DNA of 64,000 nucleotides, taken from RUG14871 sp045539425. GTDB taxonomy: Bacteria; Bacillota_I; Bacilli_A; Erysipelotrichales; Erysipelotrichaceae. The stretch spans positions 124,001 through 188,000 of the forward strand of contig JAZQFH010000031.1 in assembly GCA_045539425.1 (NCBI GenBank). The letters are read 5' to 3'. A program made the translations under genes and the position numbers. Positions 1 through 7,859 of the stretch are shown here, one piece after another; positions within the stretch are counted from its first letter, which is position 1, and each line of letters starts with the position of its first letter. The notes beneath the pieces are model-generated. The model saw nothing but the letters and a program-made list of their open reading frames with translations, did no database searches and was not told the DNA's origin.

Positions 1-344
1 GAAGAAAGATCTTCCATGATCCGTCACTGAATGTCAGCTGTACCTGCGTCCGGGTTCCGGTTTACCGCTCCCATTCCATTTCCGTCTCCTTCAGCACGAA
101 AGAGAAACTTACGCTGGAAGAGGTTCGGGACGCAATCATTAACGCCGAACATGTCCGCCTGATGGATGATCTGGAAGAAAAGTGCTTCCCGATGCCGCTG
201 ACTTCCAGCAATCAGAATGATGTCTTAGTCGGAAGAATCCGCTATGACAGGGTACTGCCGAATGGAATTGCACTCTTCTGCTGCGGAGATCAGATCCGCA
301 AGGGCGCAGCCGTCAATGCGGTGCAGATCATCAAATGCCTTTAG
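1..344 (+). CDS. asd: Aspartate-semialdehyde dehydrogenase, C-terminal part (5' end outside window)
   Basis: The reading frame is open from base 3 to the TAG at 342-344 and enters the window already coding, so only about 113 C-terminal residues are present. The visible part carries the family's RVPVYRSHS segment (substrate-binding region) and the terminal DVLVGRIR...GDQIRKGAAVNAVQI block that closes bacterial Asd proteins. The enzyme reduces aspartyl phosphate to aspartate semialdehyde in the cytosol, the branch point for lysine/diaminopimelate, threonine and methionine. The active-site cysteine lies upstream of the window. A terminator starts two bases after the stop, so this is the end of its transcript. 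Confidence 0.93.
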   Translation, partial: RKIFHDPSLNVSCTCVRVPVYRSHSISVSFSTKEKLTLEEVRDAIINAEHVRLMDDLEEKCFPMPLTSSNQNDVLVGRIRYDRVLPNGIALFCCGDQIRKGAAVNAVQIIKCL

Positions 345-345
345 A

Positions 346-372
346 GGAAACAGAATCCTGTTTCCTTTTTTT
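346..372 (+). terminator. Rho-independent terminator after asd
   Basis: Perfect 8-bp stem GGAAACAG/CTGTTTCC with a 4-base loop, followed by seven T residues. It begins two bases after the asd stop codon. Confidence 0.9.
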
Positions 373-428
373 GCGACATGAATGATGTAAGAACAGGGGG
401 TATCGTTAAGGCAAAGGAGGACGAAATC

Positions 429-683
429 ATGAAACAGAATGTGATGAAAGAAATACTGGACGTTTTGCGTGACTGCCGCGATACCGCCATCCTGAAAGAC
501 GATATGGAGAGGGCTATGGGCCTTTCCGCACTGATTCTGTCTGCCGGCTTTGCGAAAGAGGAGAAAGATTCCTACCGCTGCTTTGAAGATTCGCTGAGTT
601 ACATTAACGGAGTGGAATATCTGAACCGTCAGAACCGCTCTTTAAAGCCGCTTTTAAATTCCATCGGTATCTATTATGTCTGA
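429..683 (+). CDS. Small hypothetical protein, 84 aa
   Basis: Unrecognised soluble protein. The start at 429 is chosen because AAAGGAGG lies about nine bases before it, whereas the in-frame ATG at 378 has no ribosome site. The product is rich in charged residues and predicted helical, with no signal peptide or membrane segment. Its last eight bases overlap the start of the next gene, so the two are probably translationally coupled. With the following two genes it forms a compact operon of three short unknown proteins. No function is proposed. Confidence 0.7.
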   Translation: MKQNVMKEILDVLRDCRDTAILKDDMERAMGLSALILSAGFAKEEKDSYRCFEDSLSYINGVEYLNRQNRSLKPLLNSIGIYYV

Positions 684-951
684 ATCCATTCAGCAAAATG
701 ATATCCGCTACTACCTTTCCGCACACTGCTTTGTGCAGGAAGTGCGCATTCTTTCGGTGGAAGAATCGACCTGTGTTGTGCAGTTTACCGACCGCAACGG
801 AGGGCTGCGTATCCGGAAGAACCGGCTGTATCAAAGCGCTGAGGAAGCGAAGAAGCAGCAGCATAACCCGGTGAAGAACTACCGCAGGATCTCGTTTCTT
901 CCTCATGAGGAGCAGTGGATGTTTCACACCATTTTGAAGGAGCCTGTATGA
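676..951 (+). CDS. Small hypothetical protein, 91 aa
   Basis: Unrecognised protein. It starts inside the end of the preceding gene (ATGTCTGA overlap) and ends in an ATGA overlap with the next one, which is typical of translational coupling. The middle section (about residues 18-55) looks like a small beta-rich fold with alternating hydrophobic residues, then a basic stretch. No known motif, signal peptide or membrane helix is visible. The overlap at both ends is the main reason to accept it as a gene. Confidence 0.65.
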   Translation: MSESIQQNDIRYYLSAHCFVQEVRILSVEESTCVVQFTDRNGGLRIRKNRLYQSAEEAKKQQHNPVKNYRRISFLPHEEQWMFHTILKEPV

Positions 952-1202
952 AATACAATATTTATAAATTCACATCAGTCGGCGCAAGAGAGGAGAATGA
1001 ACTAAGCTGGTATCCGGTCAATATGGAATACCTGTACCAGATCAATCTGGATACGGAAGAGGATGCCCGCGAGATCTGTAATCATATGACCCGGCTGGAA
1101 CATAATCCTTCGCTTTATCCCGGGGCGAAGGAAGTTTCCTACTGGTATGATGAAGCGGAGCACGATGTCTATCCCTATCTCATGCAGGGGGTTCTCTCCT
1201 GA
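948..1202 (+). CDS. Small hypothetical protein, 84 aa
   Basis: Third member of the small-gene operon. The start at 948 follows GAAGGAG and overlaps the preceding stop as ATGA. The in-frame ATG at 915 has no ribosome site. The product is acidic and aromatic-rich (several Tyr/Trp), suggesting a compact soluble fold, but I recognise no family. No clear hairpin with a T-run follows it before the peptidase gene, so it may read through into 1266. Confidence 0.65.
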   Translation: MKYNIYKFTSVGAREENELSWYPVNMEYLYQINLDTEEDAREICNHMTRLEHNPSLYPGAKEVSYWYDEAEHDVYPYLMQGVLS

Positions 1203-1265
1203 AAGAGTGAGCGAAACCACAGAAAGGGGAAGATGTGCTACACTGATAAAAAGGAGAGTACGACA

Positions 1266-3212
1266 ATGAAACCAATCAAAGCCGAAACCATCTATGAATT
1301 CCGCTATCCTTCCACACTCTCAGTCAGTCCGTCGGAAGAAGACTACTTTTATCTATTGGGTCATGCGGATGAGGAAAAGAACGGATATGTGAATGAACTT
1401 TATCTGGACAATGAACTCTTGGATCTTAAGGGAAACGTCACGTTCGCTGCCTGGCTGGATGATTCCTCATTCCTCTATACGCTGGAAGCGGAGGATGCAC
1501 AGAAGGGGATTACGGAGCTTTTGCGCTATGATCTGAATCAGAAGACTTCGGATTCCTATGCAAATCTTCCGTTAAGTGTCAGCGGCATCAAGCGGCTGAA
1601 TAAAAATACACTTGTGATTCTCGCCGAAATCGACGCAAACACGCCGGACGCCTATCTGTACAGCGAGGAAGAGCGCGCTGCCTCTCTCAAACAGATGGAA
1701 GAAGAGCAGGATTACCAGGTCGTGGATGAGCTTCCGTATTACTTCAACGGAAAAGGCTTCACCAATAAGAAGAGAACTGCCGTCTTTGTATATCAGGAAG
1801 AGAATCAAACTCTGAAGCGCGTAACGGATCCTCTCTTTCAGACGTATGCGCTGAAAGTGGAAGAGGGCAAGGCATACTTCAGCGGGAATTCCTACAGCGA
1901 AAAAGAACCGCTGACTTCCGCGCTTTTCGTCTATGATCCTGCGACGGAGGAGATTACGCAGATCTATGACGGAAGTGAATTGAGCATTGCGGATTTCTTC
2001 TTTCTCAACCATCAGCTCTATCTCAATGCGAGTGATATGAAGGAGTACGGAATCAATGAGACCGGAAGCTTCTATAAGGTCAATGAAGACGGACTTGAGA
2101 AGATCGGCAAGATCGACCGTTCGCTTTATGAAAGTGTGGCCAACGATATCATTCTGCGGGGAGGAAAGGGAGATTTCACCTCTGAGGGGTACCTCTACTC
2201 TTTAGTCAGCGATGTGGACCATGTGGCCATCTGGAAAATCGGTGCGGATTTAAGTCATGAAGAACTTGTCCGTTTCCCGCTAATTGCCTTTATGGACCAC
2301 AGAAAGGATGAGATTCTCTTTGCGGCTGCCACCGAAAACAGCTTGCTGGAACTCTATGCGCTCAATCTCAGGACGCTCGAAGTGACACAGCTGAGCTTCC
2401 ATAACCGTGCCATTACGGAAGAATACGCAATTTCGCTTCCGGAAGAGATCTCTTATCATTCCAACGGAGCGGATTTAAACGGATGGGTATTAAAACCCAT
2501 CGGTTACAAGGAAGGAAACCTCTATCCGGCGGTGTTGGATATTCACGGAGGACCGCGTGCCATCTATACCCCGGTATTTTTCCATGAGATGCAGATCTGG
2601 GCGAACATGGGCTACTTTGTCATGTTTACCAACATTCACGGCTCGGACGGAAGAGGGGATGGCTTTGCGGATATCCGCGGGAAGTACGGTGAGATCGATT
2701 ACGATGATCTGATGAATTTCGTTGATGCCGTCATTGATGCCTATCCGGAAATTGATACGCATGCACTCTTTGAAACGGGCGGAAGCTACGGCGGCTTTAT
2801 GAGCAACTGGATTCTGACCCATACGGATCGCTTCAGCGCCATCGCTTCGCAGCGTTCCATTTCCAACTGGGTCGCCTTTACGTATCTCAGCGACATCGGA
2901 CCGTATTTCGCTCTGGATCAGAACTACGTCACGGATTATATCGCCCAGAGCGGAACGCTATGGAAACATTCTCCGTTAAAGTATGTGGATCAGGCGGTCA
3001 CTCCGATTCTGTTTATCCATTCGGATGAAGACTACCGCTGCCCGCTGGAAGAAGGCATGCAGCTTATGCAGGCATTAAAGGTGCGCAACGTGGAATGCCG
3101 CATGGTGATCTTCCATAAGGAGAATCACGAGCTCAGCCGAAGCGGCAAACCGAAACACCGCATCCGCCGGCTGAATGAGATCACGGGCTGGTTTGAGCAG
3201 CACAGAAAGTAA
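1266..3212 (+). CDS. S9-family serine peptidase (acylaminoacyl-peptidase/prolyl oligopeptidase type)
   Basis: 648-residue cytosolic peptidase. An N-terminal beta-propeller-like half (about 1-400) precedes an alpha/beta-hydrolase catalytic half with DIHGGPR (oxyanion region), the nucleophile elbow GGSYGGFMSNW (Ser about 507), HSDEDYRCP (Asp about 589) and FHKENHEL (His about 621). This triad order is that of S9C peptidases, which remove acylated or unmodified N-terminal residues from short peptides. The start at 1266 is chosen because AAAAAGGAG lies just before it; the upstream ATG at 1233 lacks a site. No signal peptide is present. It stands alone before a strong terminator. Confidence 0.88.
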   Translation: MKPIKAETIYEFRYPSTLSVSPSEEDYFYLLGHADEEKNGYVNELYLDNELLDLKGNVTFAAWLDDSSFLYTLEAEDAQKGITELLRYDLNQKTSDSYANLPLSVSGIKRLNKNTLVILAEIDANTPDAYLYSEEERAASLKQMEEEQDYQVVDELPYYFNGKGFTNKKRTAVFVYQEENQTLKRVTDPLFQTYALKVEEGKAYFSGNSYSEKEPLTSALFVYDPATEEITQIYDGSELSIADFFFLNHQLYLNASDMKEYGINETGSFYKVNEDGLEKIGKIDRSLYESVANDIILRGGKGDFTSEGYLYSLVSDVDHVAIWKIGADLSHEELVRFPLIAFMDHRKDEILFAAATENSLLELYALNLRTLEVTQLSFHNRAITEEYAISLPEEISYHSNGADLNGWVLKPIGYKEGNLYPAVLDIHGGPRAIYTPVFFHEMQIWANMGYFVMFTNIHGSDGRGDGFADIRGKYGEIDYDDLMNFVDAVIDAYPEIDTHALFETGGSYGGFMSNWILTHTDRFSAIASQRSISNWVAFTYLSDIGPYFALDQNYVTDYIAQSGTLWKHSPLKYVDQAVTPILFIHSDEDYRCPLEEGMQLMQALKVRNVECRMVIFHKENHELSRSGKPKHRIRRLNEITGWFEQHRK

Positions 3213-3215
3213 CGA

Positions 3216-3247
3216 AAAAAGAAGCTTCGGCTTCTTTTCTTTGTTTT
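3216..3247 (+). terminator. Terminator after S9 peptidase
   Basis: AAAGAAGC-TTCG-GCTTCTTT stem with a stable UUCG-type tetraloop, then a T-rich tail. Confidence 0.88.
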
Positions 3248-3305
3248 TACGGCTATGTTACAATGAAGAATAGAGAAATTTGAATCATATCATACAGGAG
3301 CAGTT

Positions 3306-4634
3306 ATGGAAACTATCATCAGAACAACATCCATGGGCAGCTTTGAAGGTATCAAGGAAGACAACATCCAGACGTTCAAAGGAATCCCATATGCCATTAC
3401 GGAACGCTTTCAGAAGCCTGTTTCGATCGATCATTACGACAAGCTCGTCGACTGTACCAGGGAAGAGCAGGACTGCTATCAGTTCAACTATTTCCGTGAT
3501 CCGCAGGAAGACTTCTATTTCCAGGAATTCACCAGTGGAAAAGAATGCACGCATGTGGAAAGCCCGATGACGTTGACGATTACAACACTGGAAAATGCAG
3601 AGAAACTGCCGGTACTCATCTTTATTCATGGCGGCGGCTTTGAAACGGGATATGTGGGTGAATTACCGTTCGGCGGCTGTAAGGAATATGCGAAGCGGAA
3701 CGTCATTCTTGTCTCCGTTGGGTACCGTCTGAATGTGTTCTCACTGTATGAAAACGGCAACTACGGACATCTCGACCAGAAGTGCGCGATCGACTGGGTG
3801 TACCGTCATATTGAGGAGTTCGGCGGGGATCCGGAAAGGATCACCCTGATGGGACAGAGTGCCGGTGCGATGAGTATCATGAATCTGACTTACAATAAAG
3901 AGACTCTGGGCAACAAGGTAAAGGGTATTATTACCATGAGCGGCGGCGGAGTCATGCCGAAGATGGCAAAACCGCTCAGTAAGGAAGAAGCCGCACCGTT
4001 CTGGGAAAGAGTACGTAACAGAATCCCGGCTACCAAAGAGGAAATGTACACCGTTCCGGTTGATAAGATGTGGAATGCGTGGTATGATGAATCGCGCTCG
4101 AAAGACTCCAACCCGAGCAATGTGGTTCCGGGAATCGACGGGGAGATCATCCCGCGGCTTCCGCAGGATATCGTGAAAGAAGGAGCGGATCTGGATGTGC
4201 CGATGATGGTCGGCATCACTTCCCAGGATTTCATGGCTCCGATCCTTCATACCATGGCTGTACGCTATGCTGAGCGCAACCGCAAGATGGGACGCTCTCC
4301 GGTTTACGGTTATTTCTTTGACCGCATTCTGCCGGGGAACCGCTTCAAGGCCTTCCATGCGGCGGACTTATGGTACATGTTCGGCAATATGGAGCATTCC
4401 TGGCGCCCGTTTGAAAAGACCGACTACGATCTCTCGAAGCAGATGATCGACTATGTCGCAAACTTCGTGAAGACGCAGAATCCGAACGGAGAAGGCTTGC
4501 CGCTGTGGCCGAAGCTTTCTGCAAGAAAAAAAGAATTCCGTCATCTGGATGGCAAAAACAACGGCGTTATTTCGCAGTTTGCCTCCCTGAAGAAGACGGT
4601 ACATACATTCGTAAAAGATAAAGGACCGATGTAA
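3306..4634 (+). CDS. Type-B carboxylesterase
   Basis: 442-residue alpha/beta-hydrolase. The GIPYA segment near the N terminus, FIHGGGF (oxyanion hole, about residue 105) and the nucleophile elbow GQSAGAMS are the signature of type-B carboxylesterases. The catalytic His is probably in the AFHAADLWYMF segment. It hydrolyses carboxylic esters, perhaps on plant-derived esterified sugars or aromatic esters given the glycosidase next door. It is shorter than the usual 490-550 residues but shows no internal break. ACAGGAG precedes the start. The beta-galactosidase gene begins three bases after its stop, so the two form an operon. Confidence 0.87.
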   Translation: METIIRTTSMGSFEGIKEDNIQTFKGIPYAITERFQKPVSIDHYDKLVDCTREEQDCYQFNYFRDPQEDFYFQEFTSGKECTHVESPMTLTITTLENAEKLPVLIFIHGGGFETGYVGELPFGGCKEYAKRNVILVSVGYRLNVFSLYENGNYGHLDQKCAIDWVYRHIEEFGGDPERITLMGQSAGAMSIMNLTYNKETLGNKVKGIITMSGGGVMPKMAKPLSKEEAAPFWERVRNRIPATKEEMYTVPVDKMWNAWYDESRSKDSNPSNVVPGIDGEIIPRLPQDIVKEGADLDVPMMVGITSQDFMAPILHTMAVRYAERNRKMGRSPVYGYFFDRILPGNRFKAFHAADLWYMFGNMEHSWRPFEKTDYDLSKQMIDYVANFVKTQNPNGEGLPLWPKLSARKKEFRHLDGKNNGVISQFASLKKTVHTFVKDKGPM

Positions 4635-4637
4635 AAG

Positions 4638-6419
4638 ATGAAATATTTAGGTGTTGACTACTACCCGGAACACTGGGGACTGGATCTGTTGGATCAGGAT
4701 CTGGAAGATATCAAAGCTCTCGGCTGCAATCTGATCCGGATCGGCGATTTTGCCTGGGATATTTTTGAGCCGGAAGAAGGCGTCTATGACTTCACGTTCT
4801 TTGATGAAGTGCTCAGACGCGTCAAGGCACACGGCTTAAAAGTATTAATGTGCACGCCGACTGCCACGATGCCTGTGTGGCTGTATGAAAAATATCCTTC
4901 CATCCGCTTTCATGATGAAACGGGATACGAACAGCCGTTTGGCGCCCGCCGCTCTTACTGCATGAATTCGGATATCTATCTGGAGAAGTGTGCGGGGATC
5001 GTGCGTGCCATGGCAGAGCACTATAAGGATGAAGATACCATTGTCGCGTATCAGATGGACAACGAAATCGGACATGAAGGTTCCGACTGGTGTTTCTGCG
5101 ACAACTGTAAGGAGAAGTTCCACGAATATCTTTCGGAAAAATACAATGGCGATATCAACGAGCTGAACCGCAGATGGGGAACCCATTTCTGGGCACATAC
5201 CTATCATAATTTCAAGCAGATCCCACTTCCGAAAAAGGCGTTTGTGGCGCATAACCCGTCTTTAAGACTGGAGTGGGAGCGCTTCAAAAGTAAAAGTGCG
5301 GTGCAGTTTCTTGCGCAGCAGTATAAAATCCTGAAAGAAGTCTCTCCGGATAAGACGGTGATCCATGACTTCTCCGGCGGCTGCTGGAGCAAGCACTACG
5401 ACCATTTCGAAGTGGCGAAGCATATGGATATTGTCGCCTATAACAACTATCCGGTCTGGGGAGGACAGAAGAAGGCGATGGAAGACTATGAGATTGCCTT
5501 CACACTCGACACAGCCCGCGGATATAAAAACAAGGATTTCTGGGTAACCGAAGCCATCATGGGAGCACAGGGACACGATGTCATCGGCAAGGCTCCGAAA
5601 CCTGACGAAGCACCGAAGTGGTCGCATCTGGCCATTACCCACGGCGCCGAAAGCATCATCTTCTTCCGCTATCGCGGATACAACCGCGGTGCGGAGCAGT
5701 TCTGCTTCGGTATCGTGGATGCGGATAACGAGAAGCGCAGACGCTACTATGAAACGCAGAAGTTCTTCTCGGAAGCCGCTAAACGCATTGTACCTGAGCG
5801 GAAGAAGGAAGCGTGTCTGATCTATGACTTTGATTCGGCTGCGGCATTCCGCATTCAGCGTCAGAGCGATACGATGGATTACGAGAAAGAAGCGCAGAAG
5901 CTCTACCGTCCGTTCTTTGAACGCAACATAACTGTGGATATCCTCTCCAGCGAGAGTGATCTTTCCGGCTACCGCTACATCCTGCTTCCGGCGATGATCG
6001 TCATGAAGCCGGAATTCAAAAAACGGCTGAAGGAGTACGTCAGAAACGGCGCAAAGCTCATCATGACATTCCGTACGGCCTGGAAGGATGAAGATAACAA
6101 CCTCGAATTCGGCAAGCGGCTTCCGGCGGATCTCAGTGATCTGAGTGGCTGCATGATTGAAGAACATGAAGCTCTGCTTACTGATCAGTATATTACCTGC
6201 GACTATAACGGCAAGATCGGAAAAGGGGAAGTGTTTGAGGAATGCCTCACGCTGACGACCGCAAAACCGTTATTCACCTATACGGATTCCGCTTTTGGCG
6301 CTTTTGCCGGCGGAGCAGTGAACCGCTACGGGGCAGGGACGTGCTATTATCTTGGCACTTCGCTCAGCTACGAAATGCTGAATACACTGATTGAAGATAT
6401 CATCCGGGAAACTGTGTAA
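4638..6419 (+). CDS. GH42 beta-galactosidase
   Basis: 593 residues, cytosolic. It opens with GVDYYPEHW, typical of GH42, and has the acid/base motif DNEIGH (Glu about 143), the nucleophile in WVTEAIMG (Glu about 305), and a cysteine cluster WCFCDNC that usually binds zinc. A trimerisation (A4-like) domain follows from about residue 390. It is somewhat short for the family (650-690) because the C-terminal domain is reduced. It cleaves beta-galactosides such as lactose or galacto-oligosaccharides; released galactose could go to the galM-galK operon at 35-37 kb. It is coupled to the esterase by a three-base gap. Its stop codon lies inside the terminator hairpin. Confidence 0.92.
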   Translation: MKYLGVDYYPEHWGLDLLDQDLEDIKALGCNLIRIGDFAWDIFEPEEGVYDFTFFDEVLRRVKAHGLKVLMCTPTATMPVWLYEKYPSIRFHDETGYEQPFGARRSYCMNSDIYLEKCAGIVRAMAEHYKDEDTIVAYQMDNEIGHEGSDWCFCDNCKEKFHEYLSEKYNGDINELNRRWGTHFWAHTYHNFKQIPLPKKAFVAHNPSLRLEWERFKSKSAVQFLAQQYKILKEVSPDKTVIHDFSGGCWSKHYDHFEVAKHMDIVAYNNYPVWGGQKKAMEDYEIAFTLDTARGYKNKDFWVTEAIMGAQGHDVIGKAPKPDEAPKWSHLAITHGAESIIFFRYRGYNRGAEQFCFGIVDADNEKRRRYYETQKFFSEAAKRIVPERKKEACLIYDFDSAAAFRIQRQSDTMDYEKEAQKLYRPFFERNITVDILSSESDLSGYRYILLPAMIVMKPEFKKRLKEYVRNGAKLIMTFRTAWKDEDNNLEFGKRLPADLSDLSGCMIEEHEALLTDQYITCDYNGKIGKGEVFEECLTLTTAKPLFTYTDSAFGAFAGGAVNRYGAGTCYYLGTSLSYEMLNTLIEDIIRETV

Positions 6420-6437
6420 AACAGTTTCCTTTTTTTG
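6407..6437 (+). terminator. Terminator overlapping the GH42 stop codon
   Basis: 9-bp stem GGAAACTGT/ACAGTTTCC with loop GTAAA, then seven T residues. The left arm encodes the last residues and the stop codon (6417-6419) is in the loop. Confidence 0.92.
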
Positions 6438-6497
6438 TCGCCTAAACAACATCTGTATACCGTTGTTGTTTTATCAACGCGGCTTTCAAGCTGATGA

Positions 6498-6526
6498 TTG
6501 ATACTTCCGATTTCCGGGCAGATAAT
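6498..6526 (+). promoter_or_regulatory. Promoter of the acyltransferase gene
   Basis: TTGATA (-35, 6498-6503), 17-base spacer and GATAAT (-10, 6521-6526). The predicted transcript start is near 6533, so the gene must start downstream of the ATGs at 6494 and 6533; this decides the start at 6554. Confidence 0.7.
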
Positions 6527-6553
6527 AGTAACATGCTGGAAAAGGAAAAGCGG

Positions 6554-7207
6554 ATGAGCGTGGAAGAGTTTGAAAAAGGCTTTGTCGGAAAGAGCAATCT
6601 TTCCTATTTTGTCCTGAAAGCAATACTTCAACCAATATTGTGGCTTTTATACCGTCCGGTATTCCATCATGCTGAGCGTATTCCGGACAATGGGGCCACA
6701 CTTTTGTGCGGGAATCACCGCTGCTTCCTGGATCCTCTCTTTGTCTGCGTGGCGACGAAACGTCCGGTGCATTATCTGGCAACGGAGAGCATCTATAAAA
6801 ACGGTCTGGGCTTCTTTCTGAAGCTGGCCAGAGCGATTCCGGTTTTAAAGAGCGATTCTTCGCACCGCACACTGATTGCGGCAGAGCGGGAACTCTTGCG
6901 CGGCTGGGTGATCGGGCTCTTCCCGGAAGGAACACGCAATTATACAGATGAGATCCTGCTTCCGTTCCGCTACGGTGCCGTCCGTCTGTCCAAAGCGACC
7001 GCTGCCACCATTGTGCCGCTGGCAATTACGGGGAGATTTATTCCGTTTGTTTCAAGAATCCATGTCTATTTCGGTGAACCCTATGCCTTAGATGAAAATG
7101 CGGATATCGAAGAAGAGAATGAAAAACTGCGCAAGGCGGTTTATGATCTCTATACGGAACATGCCAGAGTGCAGGATGATGCACGGCTGAGAAACATCCG
7201 CTATTAA
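6554..7207 (+). CDS. Lysophospholipid/glycerol-3-phosphate acyltransferase family protein (PlsC-like)
   Basis: 217 residues. The PlsC domain is shown by NHRCFLDP (the catalytic HX4D box, about residue 53) and FPEGTRN (acceptor-binding box), followed by a P-rich VPLAITG segment. A hydrophobic stretch at about residues 20-37 probably anchors it to the inner face of the membrane. The family transfers an acyl chain to position 2 of lysophosphatidic acid in phospholipid synthesis. The start at 6554 is set by the promoter just upstream and an AAAAGG site. It is a single-gene transcript between two terminators. Confidence 0.88.
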   Translation: MSVEEFEKGFVGKSNLSYFVLKAILQPILWLLYRPVFHHAERIPDNGATLLCGNHRCFLDPLFVCVATKRPVHYLATESIYKNGLGFFLKLARAIPVLKSDSSHRTLIAAERELLRGWVIGLFPEGTRNYTDEILLPFRYGAVRLSKATAATIVPLAITGRFIPFVSRIHVYFGEPYALDENADIEEENEKLRKAVYDLYTEHARVQDDARLRNIRY

Positions 7208-7215
7208 TAAAGAGA

Positions 7216-7245
7216 GAAAACATGAGGAGATTTCCTCATTTTTTT
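7216..7245 (+). terminator. Terminator after acyltransferase
   Basis: ATGAGGA/TCCTCAT stem (7222-7239) followed by a run of T residues. Confidence 0.85.
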
Positions 7246-7271
7246 CTATATAAACATGGAGGTGAATATCC

Positions 7272-7781
7272 ATGTTGAATGAAATGATTCTCAGCGGTAC
7301 CGTCTGTATGAAATCCGCCTGGAGCTCGGCAGTGGAGTATCTGATCCGTTACAGCAGTGACAATAACGTTCCTCCTTTAAAGTGCATCAGCGACGATGCG
7401 ACATACAGGATCGGCGACACGGTTCTCTTGCAGGGACAGCTGATGTACCTTTACGGCTGTTTTGTCCTCTTCACGGACGTGATCCACCGCGTTTCCTCTG
7501 CCTCATATAATTCGGTACGTCTGGTAGGGAAAAGAGTCGGGGAGGATGAGGAAAGAAAGGAAATCCTTCTCAAAGTCGATTCCGCCCGTCAGATCAACGC
7601 GATCCCCGAAAACCTCTTACGCATACAGCTCTGGGACAGCGTGTTTGAAATCTATCAAACGCGTAAGGAGGAAGTGGAACTGATTGGAATTGCGGGAAGC
7701 TTTGATCACGATAAAGTGAAGGCGGAACGTGTATCATTTCTCTCCGTGCAGAATGAGGAGGAAAACACGCAGATCAGCTGA
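7272..7781 (+). CDS. Hypothetical protein, possible OB-fold
   Basis: 169-residue soluble protein I do not recognise with confidence. The opening pattern (MLNEMILSGTV, then alternating strands, 'GDTVLLQGQLMY') has the feel of a single-strand-binding/OB-fold protein, but no diagnostic motif is present. GGAGG lies eight to nine bases before the start. It sits alone between the acyltransferase terminator and the promoter of the amidohydrolase gene. No membrane segment or signal peptide is seen. Confidence 0.6.
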   Translation: MLNEMILSGTVCMKSAWSSAVEYLIRYSSDNNVPPLKCISDDATYRIGDTVLLQGQLMYLYGCFVLFTDVIHRVSSASYNSVRLVGKRVGEDEERKEILLKVDSARQINAIPENLLRIQLWDSVFEIYQTRKEEVELIGIAGSFDHDKVKAERVSFLSVQNEEENTQIS

Positions 7782-7803
7782 AGTGAGTGTTGGTTTCGAT
7801 TCA

Positions 7804-7832
7804 TTGAGCAGAGTATCCGATTGTGCTACGAT
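7804..7832 (+). promoter_or_regulatory. Promoter of the NagA-like/FAH operon
   Basis: TTGAGC (7804-7809), 17-base spacer and TACGAT (7827-7832), 27 bases before the start codon. Confidence 0.5.
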
Positions 7833-7859
7833 AAAAGAAAGTACAGGGAGGAATCCTCT

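Noticed and set aside
3280..3570. 96-codon plus-strand frame overlapping the carboxylesterase start
   Set aside because: It overlaps the esterase gene in another frame and lacks a ribosome site.
5262..6167. 301-codon open frame on the minus strand
   Set aside because: It lies entirely opposite the GH42 gene, has no ribosome site and no recognisable protein pattern. Codon bias of the real gene leaves the antisense frame free of stops.
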